Part shown: one piece after another, positions 23,152 through 33,376 of the stretch
Layout of the letters: each line of letters opens with the position of its first letter
How positions within the stretch are numbered: the first letter of the stretch is position 1
Assembly (NCBI RefSeq): GCF_000516985.1
Contig: NW_006917094.1
Coordinates: forward strand, 2,232,001 to 2,296,000
Reading direction: 5' to 3'
Length of the DNA stretch: 64,000 nt
Origin: Pestalotiopsis fici W106-1
Taxonomy: Eukaryota; Ascomycota; Sordariomycetes; Amphisphaeriales; Sporocadaceae
The notes under the pieces: generated by a model
Databases searched by the model: none
What the model was told of the DNA's origin: nothing
Seen by the model: only the letters and a program-made list of their open reading frames with translations
Program-made: the position numbers and the translations under genes

Positions 23152-25281
23152 ATGGAGGACTTTGATCGAGACTCGAATGCCAGCTCTGATGAACAAGAGG
23201 ATGAGTTGATGCTTGATAATGCCGAACCCGAGCCCGAGCCGGAAGATAATGATCAGCCGGAAGATCAAGATCAGGACCAAGATGATGACGAAAATGAGGG
23301 CGATGACGATGACGATGGAGACAATGAAGACGACGACGAGGATCAGCAGACACAGGAGCAGCAGCGCAATGCAGACCCCGATGCCGGAAACGATGCCTCA
23401 AACTCGCAGCCCGCCGTGACTAGAACTTCGGCGACTCCAACACCCGCCTCGACGCCGAAATGGCCGGCCTCGGTGCGACCCGAATACCTCACTGCCAGGA
23501 CATACGATATCGTTCCAACCATGGCCGCTCCCATGTCCACAAGCATCAATGCAATATCCGTCACACCAGATCTCCGTTATTGGATGACTGGTGGCTCGGA
23601 TGGTTACATCAGGAAATACCACGGCCCCGACACAATCAATGGCAAGACGCTCCTGACGGTCGCGCAAAGACATCCTTTTGTCGAGTCAGTGGTCAAGGCT
23701 GGCGTGCTGTTATCATACTGGGAGAATGCGGAGCCGCATTCCACGTCCCAGCGCACAGAGGACCTCATCTTGAGCCCCGTCTACTCTCTGGCCGTACATT
23801 CGCAGGCACTGTGGCTGTTATCGGGCTTGGAAAGTGGAGGCATCAATCTGCAGAGTGTTCGGCATGACGAGGGTAAGCGCATTGCATGTCTACAAAAACA
23901 CACCAGTGCAGTGAGTGTTCTCAACCTCGCTGCCGACGAGAAGAGCGTGCTCAGTGGCAGTTGGGACAAGAATATATTTGACTGGGACCTGAACACGGGC
24001 GACGTTAAACGTCAATTTGATGGCAGCGGTGGGCAGATCTCGGTTATTGAGACACGTCCCATGAGCGGCATGCCGATCCCACCCGAGGCAGCTGAGGAAG
24101 ATCTTGCCAGCGATACCTTTTTCTCGAACAACAATGCCCCCCCTGCTGCTGGCGGCGATTTTGACTTTAGCCTGGATGGTGGGAACGCCAATGGCGAAAT
24201 GAATGGCAATGCTGGTGGCAGCTTTGGCAATGGTAACAATGCAACAGATGATGCCATGGCCGTTGATGGCATGGATGCTCAGGGCAGTCCCACTCACGAC
24301 AGTCTCTTTGGTGGCAGTCCTGGCGCTGGTGACGACCTATTCGGCGATAATTTTGGAGGCGATGATGACAACGAATTTTCCCGCGCTATGATGCAAGATT
24401 CCGCTCAGGACCCGACCACCGACCCTTCCGGCGCCGACAATGCATTGACAGACTTTGGTATACCTACCATGGAAGGTGTCGCGAGCGAGCAACCTAACGA
24501 TGCCTCCGAAAGCACACTTATCCCTAATGGAGGACCAATGGATGCAGGTGAGAATCCGGTGGACGCAAGTTTCGACATGACGCAGCCCTCCGAGCAGGTG
24601 ACGGACTTTTCAACAGAGCCAATGTCTACGCAGCAAGACCCGCCTCAGTCCCCTTCGGCTATCTTTGATTCTGCACCTGTCCCGGAATCCCCATCGGCCG
24701 TCTTTGCAGAGCCGCTTCCAACCCATTACGATACAACTCAGACATCAGACTCTACCTTTCTCTCGGGCTCCATTGATGGTCCGCTCAAAATTTGGGACCG
24801 CAGAGCACCCAACCCGGTGGCACGAATTAGTACGCAATGGGGTGTACCCCCGTGGTGTATGGGCGCTTGCTGGTCGCCGGATGGAAACTGGATTTATGTC
24901 GGAAGGAGGAATGGCACAGTTGAGGAGTACAGCATTGACAAGGCACGTGGTGGGCGCAAAGGATGGATACCTGAGCGGACGTTCAAGTTTCCAGGTGGCA
25001 GTGGACCCGTGAGCTGTGTGAGACCTTTGCCCAATGGTCGCCATCTCATTTGCGCTTCGCACGACATTCTCAGATTGTACGACCTACGAGCTGAAGAGAG
25101 GACCTCGAAGCACTCGCCGCCGCCATTCTTGATTGTGCCTGGCCCTCCCAGAGCAGGTGTCATTTCAAATCTATACATTGACGCAACGAGTAGGTACATG
25201 ATTTCTACAGCGGGTACACGAGGTTGGGAAGGATCATCCACAGAGTGCATGATTGGGTACGAAATTGGGGTTCCTCAATGA
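23152..25281 (+). CDS. SPT8: SAGA complex subunit Spt8 (WD40)
   Basis: A single exon of 709 residues. Residues 1-85 are extremely acidic with long Asp/Glu runs, the usual Spt8 N-terminus. WD40 repeats begin near residue 125 with Asn-Ala-Ile-Ser-Val-Thr-Pro-Asp, Trp-Met-Thr-Gly-Gly-Ser-Asp-Gly-Tyr-Ile-Arg-Lys-Tyr, and a long Asn/Gly/Asp-rich insert (about 310-530) interrupts the propeller. Repeats resume with Phe-Leu-Ser-Gly-Ser-Ile-Asp-Gly-Pro-Leu-Lys-Ile-Trp-Asp-Arg and run to the C-terminus. Spt8 is a SAGA-specific subunit that contacts TBP, so it acts in the nucleus on transcription initiation. The domain order, the acidic head and the insert match filamentous fungal Spt8 well. No intron is needed. 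Confidence 0.92.
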   Translation: MEDFDRDSNASSDEQEDELMLDNAEPEPEPEDNDQPEDQDQDQDDDENEGDDDDDGDNEDDDEDQQTQEQQRNADPDAGNDASNSQPAVTRTSATPTPASTPKWPASVRPEYLTARTYDIVPTMAAPMSTSINAISVTPDLRYWMTGGSDGYIRKYHGPDTINGKTLLTVAQRHPFVESVVKAGVLLSYWENAEPHSTSQRTEDLILSPVYSLAVHSQALWLLSGLESGGINLQSVRHDEGKRIACLQKHTSAVSVLNLAADEKSVLSGSWDKNIFDWDLNTGDVKRQFDGSGGQISVIETRPMSGMPIPPEAAEEDLASDTFFSNNNAPPAAGGDFDFSLDGGNANGEMNGNAGGSFGNGNNATDDAMAVDGMDAQGSPTHDSLFGGSPGAGDDLFGDNFGGDDDNEFSRAMMQDSAQDPTTDPSGADNALTDFGIPTMEGVASEQPNDASESTLIPNGGPMDAGENPVDASFDMTQPSEQVTDFSTEPMSTQQDPPQSPSAIFDSAPVPESPSAVFAEPLPTHYDTTQTSDSTFLSGSIDGPLKIWDRRAPNPVARISTQWGVPPWCMGACWSPDGNWIYVGRRNGTVEEYSIDKARGGRKGWIPERTFKFPGGSGPVSCVRPLPNGRHLICASHDILRLYDLRAEERTSKHSPPPFLIVPGPPRAGVISNLYIDATSRYMISTAGTRGWEGSSTECMIGYEIGVPQ

Positions 25282-25693
25282 GCTTGATTGGCTTTTTTTG
25301 GGATGCGATTCTTGGGTCGAGTTTTCTTATTTTATTTTCCAAGTATAGCATGGTGGCATAGGCTCGGGGACATCGCAATATGTGTTGGCGCAGTAGCGTT
25401 CGGGAGTTCAGAGGGTGTATGCTCACTTGAAAAGCAGCCTCATATGAGGCGACTATAGCATGTCGATTATTCCAGTTGCAGCATGATAAAATTAGTGAAC
25501 GTTAATAATTTTGTCATTACTCATCAGACTGAACGGTCGTAAATCTACTCTTGCAGTGCTACTCTAGCACAAGATTGGCCCTGCATGGCGTCCTCTCGAT
25601 GGCCAAATGCCTTAGGTCGCAGCGTCCTTCCTCCATAGGGTATCCTCTGTCTAATCACATCCAAGCGTGTGTGGTATGTTGAGTGAAATGAAT
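25282..25693. other. Convergent 3' spacer
   Basis: 412 nt between the SPT8 3' end (+) and the 94-aa gene (-). Nothing recognised. Confidence 0.5.
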
Positions 25694-25978
25694 TTATCCG
25701 CGGAAAGCATGGTTTCCCTCAATAGGCTGGCTCATCTGAGCAGCATTGCCGCCGTGCTTGGCCTCGTGCCGGGCGAGCATACTGTCGGCGCCGTCCACCT
25801 CGGCCTTGCCCTTGTTGGCGATGCCGTGGTTCTTGAGCTGGCTCTCCTGGGTTGCCGGGTGCTTGGTGTTGGTGTCGAGGGCCTGGTCGGCGGCTTCGTT
25901 GACGGTGCCCCGGATCGTCTCGCCGACGCCGTGGATGCCCTTGAGGCCCGTCTTGATGTCCTTTCCAATGCTCGACAT
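25694..25978 (-). CDS. Small hydrophilic conserved-type protein, 94 aa
   Basis: A single exon starting Met-Ser-Ser-Ile-Gly-Lys-Asp-Ile-Lys-Thr. It is Gly/Ala/Asn/His-rich, lacks Cys and Trp, and has no signal peptide or membrane segment. Its composition resembles small stress-induced hydrophilic proteins of filamentous fungi (CsbD/LEA-like in character). The open frame is GC-rich in wobble positions compared with the AT-rich flanks, which supports it being a gene. The 5' flank is T/G-rich on the plus strand, that is A/C-rich in the mRNA leader, as in highly expressed fungal genes. The specific function is unknown. Confidence 0.7.
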   Translation of the reverse strand: MSSIGKDIKTGLKGIHGVGETIRGTVNEAADQALDTNTKHPATQESQLKNHGIANKGKAEVDGADSMLARHEAKHGGNAAQMSQPIEGNHAFRG

Positions 25979-26833
25979 GGTGTGTTTTTTTTATGTGGAA
26001 TTGGGTTTGAGGGTTTGTCTTTTGGTGGTTTGTTCTTGAGGTGTTGAGTTGAAGTTTGAAGTGTTCAAGGTAGGAAATAATGTGAATATGAATTTGTGAG
26101 GATTCAAATTTTGTAAAAGAGGGTATCTCGAATTTAAAGGAGTCTCTGTCCCAGCAGTGACGTGATATTACTAAGGTAATCTAGCCAGCGTGCCAGTTGC
26201 CGGTATTTCGGTCCTCATGATCACCTTGAGCAGTGCAAGCTGCTAGTATGACGTAGGCTGTGGACCGCTGGTGAAAGGACCAATTAGACGCAACCATATA
26301 CGGACCATTTGGTCCACAACTGCCAGTCCATGTTTCCTTGGCACGCAACATTGAATTATGCAACTATGATTTCCAAAGTTTGGTAGACACGATAATATCC
26401 CAGTACCACACCTTCAACACTGTGCGTAGTCACGAGAAATGAATTCTTTCAGCTTTTATTCGTATCAGTTTGTGTTTGTATAGGCTATCGGGTACAATGT
26501 TACCGTCCCGGCCACAAAACCATGTATTTCGGCGGCAGTGCTGATTTCGGGCTCTTTATGAACAATTCCAACGCTCGCAGGGTCGTCATCATGTAGGGCT
26601 CTTCTGTACAAGAGCCGCAAACTTTCTGGATCAATGGCCGGCGATTTCCAGCATCCAGATCCCAGAGATTCAATACTCATCTGGATCCCTGACTGAATCA
26701 GGTCCAGCCCAAAAGGTCCAATCCATAGAGTTATCATAAACTCTTCTAGTGTCTATTCTCAATTCCAAAGATCAAGCTACATGGAAGATTTTGCTTCAAT
26801 GACTGCTTGCTTCTTCTTCTTCTTCTTCTTCTG
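25979..26833. other. Spacer downstream of the F-box gene
   Basis: Contains the (GAA/CAG) microsatellite edge and a 90-codon minus-strand open frame, complement(26737..26465). That frame is in register with the F-box reading frame (see findings). Otherwise it is the promoter region of the 94-aa gene. Confidence 0.5.
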
Positions 26834-26861
26834 CTACTGCTGCTGCTGCTGCTGCTGCTCC
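26810..26861. repeat. Compound TTC/TGC microsatellite
   Basis: On the plus strand about seven TTC units pass into about nine TGC units broken by one TAC. On the minus strand this is CAG repeats encoding Gln with one CAG changed to TAG, then AAG repeats. It forms the 3' end of the F-box coding region. Confidence 0.85.
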
Positions 26862-28306
26862 AGCACCTTCTTCTGCAGTCTCTGCATGTATGTGAGCAGC
26901 ACACGATCCATCACATCGTGGCTCTCCATGTGCTTCTCTATGACATGTAGACTCCGAAAGAGGAAATCGTTCGGATATTTAGCCATTTGACCGGTAATGT
27001 TGTTCATACTTCCAAAGTGGAGCGACCTACTCGAAATGATGGTTCCAGTCCACAGCAGGAAGATCAATTCATCTTGGCAGTCGTAGATCTGGGATATGGC
27101 AAGTGCGCCCTCCATGACCTGGAACACGTCGTTGCATGAACCCAGGACTTGATCCCACAAGGGTACAGCGGGCCAAATTTCAAGAGGTAATGTAATGAGC
27201 AACGGCGCGGTGGGAATTGGGCGTCTTCCACGGACCATGGTGACGCGGGCTTCAATGTACTTGTCGGCGCTGGAATCCATGTCGAGTGTGCCCTGGATGC
27301 CGTTGACAAACACAACCATCATTGCCTCCACGGGGCAAATGGTGCCCGTAACTCTGTGCCAATCACAAACTAGTTCTTGATGACAAGGGCACCAGAGAGG
27401 GGTCGGAGGCGGAGCGCCGCGGCCATAGTTGGGATACAGCCTGTGGTATAGCTGATCGCCCAATGCGGCGAAGTGCTGACTATAATGCTCGGAGGCTACA
27501 TGAATGATTGGTGAGTAAAATGAGACGCAAAGAAGAGGGCCCTTAGAGGTATACGAACCCTTAATCACGCGTTGACTGAGAAAGTCCTCGACCAGGTAGA
27601 GCACCTGGGAGTGATCCCAGGGCGCAAAGTTCTTCCAAAAGGCAGCGCTGATGCCTTTCTGGAGCCGCCAATCATTGAAGGAAGCAACGGGCACAAGGAG
27701 CAGGTGAACAAGCTCAAAGAGGTACAGGGCCCTCAAGACCCTTGTCTTCTCCTCTAGTGTATACTCGATGAATGAAGAGCTGTCCTTGCGCAGGGAGTCA
27801 AGGTACATGTCATCAAAGACTTCGACCACTGCTTGGTGGAATGACTGGAGGCGTAGCGCCAGCTGTAGACTGAAGTAGGTACGCCCCAGTTTGCGTGTCA
27901 TGGCCTGGGTGCTGATTGATGACTTGATGAAGCTGTGGGCGATGGAGAAAACCATGTTCTTGTTTCCGGGGTTGGTTGCCTTGGGGAATAGGTCGAGTGC
28001 TCGGGCCATGAAGCAGTTGACGGCGATGGGAAGGAGCTCGGGGCCCACGCTTTGCTCACTAGAACCCAAGGCAATTAGATTTGAGGCTCCCTGGTAGGCT
28101 AGGTGAACTCTCTTGGACGTCCGGATGAAGGCTAGAAGTGTCTCGGCGTCCATGGACATCATGATCTTCTGAAGCATCTCTGTAGGAAGATTCTCAATGA
28201 TGGAATCGCCGGGAACATTGTCGCCGACAAGTTTGGCAACTAAAATGACAGCACGACTGTCGCCGTGCCCACCGGGATCGATGCCCGCCGACATACAGGA
28301 ACCCAT
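26834..28306 (-). CDS. F-box protein with C-terminal polyglutamine end
   Basis: I chose the ATG at 28306 (Met-Gly-Ser-Cys-Met-Ser-Ala-Gly), giving 490 residues. The frame stays open upstream to 28807, but that part is low-complexity Ser/Arg/His-rich and reads like a 5' leader. The F-box lies near residues 35-75: Ile-Ile-Glu-Asn-Leu-Pro-Thr-Glu-Met-Leu-Gln-Lys-Ile, then Leu-Leu-Ala-Phe-Ile-Arg-Thr-Ser-Lys. F-box proteins bring substrates to SCF ubiquitin ligases; the remaining helical region shows no WD or LRR repeats, so the substrate is open. The frame ends in a run of seven Gln closed by a TAG that differs from CAG by one base. An in-frame 63-nt segment, about 27505-27567, looks like a retained intron. 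Either feature may change the true C-terminal half. Confidence 0.75.
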   Translation of the reverse strand: MGSCMSAGIDPGGHGDSRAVILVAKLVGDNVPGDSIIENLPTEMLQKIMMSMDAETLLAFIRTSKRVHLAYQGASNLIALGSSEQSVGPELLPIAVNCFMARALDLFPKATNPGNKNMVFSIAHSFIKSSISTQAMTRKLGRTYFSLQLALRLQSFHQAVVEVFDDMYLDSLRKDSSSFIEYTLEEKTRVLRALYLFELVHLLLVPVASFNDWRLQKGISAAFWKNFAPWDHSQVLYLVEDFLSQRVIKGSYTSKGPLLCVSFYSPIIHVASEHYSQHFAALGDQLYHRLYPNYGRGAPPPTPLWCPCHQELVCDWHRVTGTICPVEAMMVVFVNGIQGTLDMDSSADKYIEARVTMVRGRRPIPTAPLLITLPLEIWPAVPLWDQVLGSCNDVFQVMEGALAISQIYDCQDELIFLLWTGTIISSRSLHFGSMNNITGQMAKYPNDFLFRSLHVIEKHMESHDVMDRVLLTYMQRLQKKVLEQQQQQQQ

Positions 28307-30287
28307 TACGGCGATTGGGGTACAGGCTGCGACGATGGGGGATGGAAACCGCGAAGATGAAGTGGACAAACGGCGACGAAGATGGAAAGTATGGTGATAG
28401 GGAATGATGATCTGGCGACGAATATGGCCACTCAGGCGACTGGGGATAACAGTTACGGCGATTTGAACCACAGCCCCTGATTTCAGCTGTGAAGAATAAT
28501 CATCGACTTGTGAATAGGTACAAGGAAAGACAGTGGGAGGTAGGAGGTGGGAGGTTCGTGATTGAGAACAATGCAGGTTGGGCAACGACAAGAAGCAGTA
28601 GTTGCGGCGGCTCACAGGTGGCAGAGCAACCAGGCGAGCAATCAACCAGACGCACGATCGAGTGATTGAAAATGCAAACGGCTGCCCTCGAATATCAGAG
28701 TTTTCCGTGGTTCTGCCCAACCTGTCAACAAACAGGCAGGTGCTCAAATTTGGACACAATAATCCTTCTCTTGCAGCAGCATATGAGTTGATGTGGATAT
28801 TTGTCAATATTCTCCTCTTGTTCTTTTGATGGGTATCGCTATTTTGTATTTAAACTGACCATTTCTATATGATTTCTTCGTCAAAGGTTCATCTTTTATA
28901 CTGGTCTGCCCATCGTGCTAATATCCATCTTGGTTTGTGCAGATATACCACAGAGTGGAAAAGAAATTTATTCGATTAAAGTAATATTAACTGCCACATA
29001 AAGAGTTTAACTTATACCATAAGAGGGGAAAGTCATTCGTTTTCTTCGTAAACTTATGGGTGGCCAGGGTGCGATACAGGTTTGCCAGTGGCACAAAAGT
29101 CTGTTGATAGCAACTCAGTCTGTGATCCCCTTGCTAAAATAGATGACATAACTTGACATGGATAGAACATTTCTTTGCAACTTGCAAGATTGCTGAAGGC
29201 CGATACTACTGGTGTTTGCGGTACACGTAGGCTTTGCAGAATAACCAGCCAGCCTTCCAGCCAAATAGCCCGACCACACTGCACTCACAAGTACAGGTGT
29301 ATTACAATAAAATTTCCCCATTTAAGGCTTTCAGAGTACCTGAGTTATGGCCAAAGATCTGTGGGTTTCGGATGGCTGGGCTCGTGTTTGTAGAACTAAG
29401 TGCTCAACTGAAGAATACAATAAAGAGACTCTGCTAAGGTGTGGGAATTGAGACTTTAAATACCATGATGAGGAGGAGGAGGAGTTTGCTGATCATCCAG
29501 GAACTGAGTCACTCCATAATTGAGGGAGAAGACACAAACTTGGCGATTGACCTAGAAATATTTACTTTTTTCTTTTCGTTCTGTCTTTGCTGAAAGCACT
29601 TGCTTCGGAGTAGGCATATGTTGAGGACACAAATATTCTTTTTGCTTAAAAGAATAAAATAAAAAGATCAAGTGTACCCCCTAATTCTATTCATATACTA
29701 CCTTAACCATGAGAATATTTTCCTAAGAAAATAGGGGGAAAACAGGTAAATCCTCAATTATACCAAAGGTGTTTGGCGGAAACCTTATCTACACATTAAA
29801 TGTGATTTACCATACATCATCGTTGTTGATTAAGGAAACAGATTTCAGCGAAAGTGAGTGAACTATTCCTTCATCTTACATTTTTACACAAATGGATGAT
29901 AATTGTATCATGGAACGTTCTGTCTGAATCATCATCAGACAACGGCTAGATATCTTCTACAATTAATTGCATCGCATCGCGTGTAAGTGCCACAGCCAAG
30001 ATTAAAGCCGCGCCACAATTGAACCCCACAGGTGACACAAACCTCGGGATCTAGCTATTATGTACCTAGGCTTTTGGGTATGCACCCCGCGATTCGTCGA
30101 AAGTAGCTTAATCTTTTGCGACCCCCAAAAGCTCCCAGCTCATGCTGATTCTCTCTTCTTTCATGCATATCTAGGCAATCAAGACTTCTTGGTGCTAGTC
30201 TTCACATGATATCCATCTGCTGATACGTCAAATTTATTCTTGCATACTTACGCATACTGCACACAGTTCTCTTCAGTCCATGACATA
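28307..30287. other. AT-rich divergent spacer between the F-box gene and PEX19
   Basis: 2 kb. The first 500 nt are the probable 5' leader and promoter of the F-box gene. From about 28830 to 30000 the sequence is clearly AT-rich with no protein-like ORF. No repeat or transposon ORF was seen, so an origin or degenerated element cannot be told apart from plain spacer. Confidence 0.5.
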
Positions 30288-31450
30288 ATGTCCGCCAGCG
30301 GCACCAACCCCGCCAGCGACAAGGCCGAAGCCGGTGCGCCCAGCGAGCATGTGAATGCGCCAGCGCTGGACGAGGTTCCAGACCCAGACGAGGACGACCT
30401 GGACGATCTCGACGACCTCCTTGACGAGTTTTCCGCAGCCAAGGTAACGACGACAACGACAGCAACAACGGCAGCGCCATCGTCGACCTCGAAACCTGCA
30501 ACAAATCCCAAGGGTCCTACGATACCAACCCTCACGACCGATGTCCCTGTCGCAGACCCCAATGACCTCTCGGATGAGGAGTTTCAGAGACAGCTGCAAG
30601 CTGGTATGGCGGAGCTCATGGGCGAATATGATGAGGACGTGAGTTTGCTCCTAGATAGCTCTCATAATACCCTACGTTCGCAATCGCAGCCCACTAAGAC
30701 AGCAGAACAGCCCAAACTACAAGCACAGTTCGAGTCATTCTTTGGCAATCTTCGCAACTCTGGTTGGCTAAATGCAGACGATGAACCGGTTGAACCAGCT
30801 GGTCCCGAGCCTTCCTCTTCGTCTTCGAAAGACAAGGCTGCTCCCAGCGCCGAACAGGTGGCTGCCGAACTGAGCGAGAATGCCTCGTTTCAAGAAACCA
30901 TTCGCAAGACCATGGCGCGCATGCAGGCCTCTGGAGACCAGGCCACCGCCGCCGCCGCCGCCGAGGGCTCGGAAGACGACTTCATTGCCGAGATGATGAA
31001 GGCCATGAAGGATCTGCCGGGCGCTGACGGCTCTGAAGAGGACTTTAGCAAGGTGCTCATGGGCATGATGGAGCAGCTGACGAATAAGGAGATTCTCTAC
31101 GAGCCTATGCGCGAGCTCAACGAAAAGTTCCCGGGCTGGATGGAGAAGAATGGCAAGACCCTCAACAAGGAGGACAAGGATAGATATGAAGAGCAACAGC
31201 GGCTCGTGGCCGAGATGGTTGCCAAATTCGAGGAGCCAACATACAAGGATGAAAATGTGGCGGACCGGGAATATATCGTTGATCGCATGCAAAAGGTGAT
31301 ATCCTCCCGATTTATGAATACCCGTTATACGTCATACTGATTTGATTACAGATGCAAGCCGCAGGCTCGCCTCCAGCAGACCTCGTGGGCGATATGCCAT
31401 CAGCCAAGGAAGTGTTAGATGGCCCAGACGACAATTGTACACCTCAGTAG
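30288..31450 (+). CDS. PEX19: Peroxin-19, peroxisomal membrane protein receptor
   Basis: Two exons, join(30288..31295, 31352..31450), encode 368 residues. The N-terminus has the acidic Asp-Asp-Leu-Asp-Asp-Leu-Asp-Asp-Leu-Leu-Asp-Glu-Phe segment that binds Pex3 in this family. The C-terminal helical domain (from about residue 180) binds peroxisomal membrane proteins: Phe-Gln-Glu-Thr-Ile, then Ser-Glu-Asp-Asp-Phe, Met-Met-Glu-Gln-Leu-Thr-Asn-Lys-Glu-Ile-Leu-Tyr-Glu-Pro-Met, and Phe-Pro-Gly-Trp-Met. The second exon supplies the conserved Pro-Pro-Ala-Asp-Leu-Val-Gly-Asp-Met and a terminal Cys-Thr-Pro-Gln, a CaaX farnesylation box as known for Pex19. Without the intron the protein would lose this box. 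It acts as a soluble chaperone and import receptor for peroxisomal membrane proteins. Confidence 0.95.
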
Positions 31451-31704
31451 GGCTGCAGCGCGGAGACAGGGGAAAGTCTGGAGAGTGTAGTCTTGAGATG
31501 GAATTTTCATATGAAACGCGGAATGATACCAGCGGATGCTATATGACTTGTGCATGCAATACAAGAAGTCCGCACAAAACCCCAATTCTGAATAAACAAT
31601 CGACTCCAAAAATGACCTCTAGACCATGATCCTGACCGAACTCCAAACCGAAAAATGGGTATCAAAATGAGCAAGAAAACAAGAACGAATTGAACGTCCC
31701 TAGT

Positions 31705-32515
31705 TTAAGACATATCCATTTGTCCTGACATTACAAGGTCTTCCTGGCTTTGTTGGGGTGGGGGTCCGTCTTGTGATAGCAGATCCATGAAGATACTATC
31801 ATAATCATCATCTGATAACGATGACGAGTCGGGAAGCTCGTGTGTCTTTTGCTCAGTGTTCTCTACCTCGTAAGCGGAGAGCATGGCTTCCAGCTCGGCC
31901 TCTTCGTCCATGGCATGCGAGTCAACCATCATGTCATCCTGTTCGCGAGTTGCAGAATTTGATTGCAAAATGTCTGGGATCTCTTCGAAGTCTTCCTCGA
32001 ACATGAAACCATCCAGGTCTCTCTCCTTTTGCTGGCGTCGTTTCCGGTCCTGGTTGGACCATTCCAGTCTAAGTATCTTGTTGGGCGTGTTAGTAGGATG
32101 GCACATGCTTGGTGACAAGGAATGAATGCCTCACCTCTTGGTCTCCGCCTCGCCTCTCCCATGTGTGATCGTCTCGTCTTTGTCGTACGTTCTTCAAAAA
32201 GAGCTTGCGTTTTCCCTCCACAGCATTGTCACGGCTCTGATTGAGCGGGTTCTTCTTCGCGTCGCGCGTCTCGAACTTGGTCCATTTTGACGACTTTTCC
32301 TGGTTGCAAACTGCAGGATTGATGGGGGAGGAAAAGAAGCCACGTCTTGGGAGGGTGTTTGGATCTCGCGGTGACAAGGGCGGACTTGATTGTGAGGCTC
32401 GAATCGGCGAGCTGGAGAGTGGCGATGAATGTGCCGGCTTGTGGGACGTTGCAGTCGTAAAATCGAAATTGAATATAGGAAGATGCGGCGACGGAGGAGA
32501 CATGGTGCTCAGCAT
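31705..32515 (-). CDS. Uncharacterised Ser/Pro-rich acidic-tail protein
   Basis: Two exons, complement(32515..32135, 32076..31705), encode 250 residues, joined in phase 0 (donor GTGAGG, branch CTAAC, acceptor CAAG). I do not recognise a family. Residues 5-60 are Ser/Pro-rich with several Ser-Pro and Ser-Ser-Pro sites, candidate proline-directed kinase targets. Residues 78-150 are basic and charged: Lys-Trp-Thr-Lys-Phe-Glu-Thr-Arg-Asp-Ala-Lys-Lys-Asn-Pro, then an Arg-Gln-Arg-Arg run, and a second basic run after the junction. The C-terminal 90 residues are strongly acidic and end in a Phe-Met-Asp-Leu-Leu motif. This looks like a nuclear regulatory protein but no function can be assigned. A second in-frame ATG four codons in may be the start. 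Confidence 0.72.
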
Positions 32516-33376
32516 CTTGTTCGGTCCAAAATCGATCCAACAACTTTGGCAAAAACGACCAAGAAATAGTATGGTACAAGACAGAATCGCGAAGAGTATG
32601 TTTACGTCCCAGAAAGATTGAATTGTTGTTGTTGATCAGTGGTGATCTAGTTATTAGTAGTACCTAGCTGGCAGCGGATACAGAGGAACGCCTCGCTCGC
32701 GCTGACGCGCTAAATAACTCTGGGCCAGAGCTCAACGCGTAAAGAGGGTCGACGACGGTGGGGTGGCCAACCAGAAAAAGAGACCCCTGCGAGAAGCATG
32801 AGGTAAGCACACCCACAGCACGCGAAAAAGCAAGAGAAAGCTGTTCCCTGGCAGCCTGGAGCTTGCCGGCCTTTCACATGTGGAATCAGGTGGGGACTTT
32901 ACGCTTCTGAAAAGACGCTGTTGATTTCTGAGTGGCTTCCCGGAACGAACCCCCCTGGCTGATCCCGAGTCGTTGCACGGGGTACGCAAATCAAATCGCT
33001 CTTATGACGCTACACTCAGCTGCTGCCCGGCCGGGGTTTGCCGCCATTCTAGAAAGAGACTGAAGGAAGAAAAAAAAGTCGCTTGCACTTTTCTGGCGGC
33101 GTCCCCAACGGAAACAGCTTCATCAACGTCTTCATGGTTCCACTTTGACTGATGAACGCATGACCGACCCATTGCTGCGCTGTCTCGGCCTTGCTTCTGC
33201 TACTCACCGAGTATCCTGAAAACTGTCTTGTTTTGTACTCAAGCCATCATGATAGCACGGCACTGAGTTGTATGCCATTGTAGTTACTTTGCATGAGTTT
33301 CGTCCCCTATCTTCCTCGCTGGTCTCGCCGAACCACCACCGCCGGGCGCTCGTGATGCGCAACTAGATTGGTCGCC
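32516..33376. other. Divergent spacer
   Basis: 861 nt between the 250-aa protein (-) and the ABC1 kinase (+). It holds both promoters and nothing else recognised. Confidence 0.5.

Noticed and set aside
28307..28807. N-terminal extension of the F-box ORF
   Set aside because: Low-complexity Ser/Arg/His/Pro text without conserved features; read as 5' leader, with ATG at 28306 preferred.
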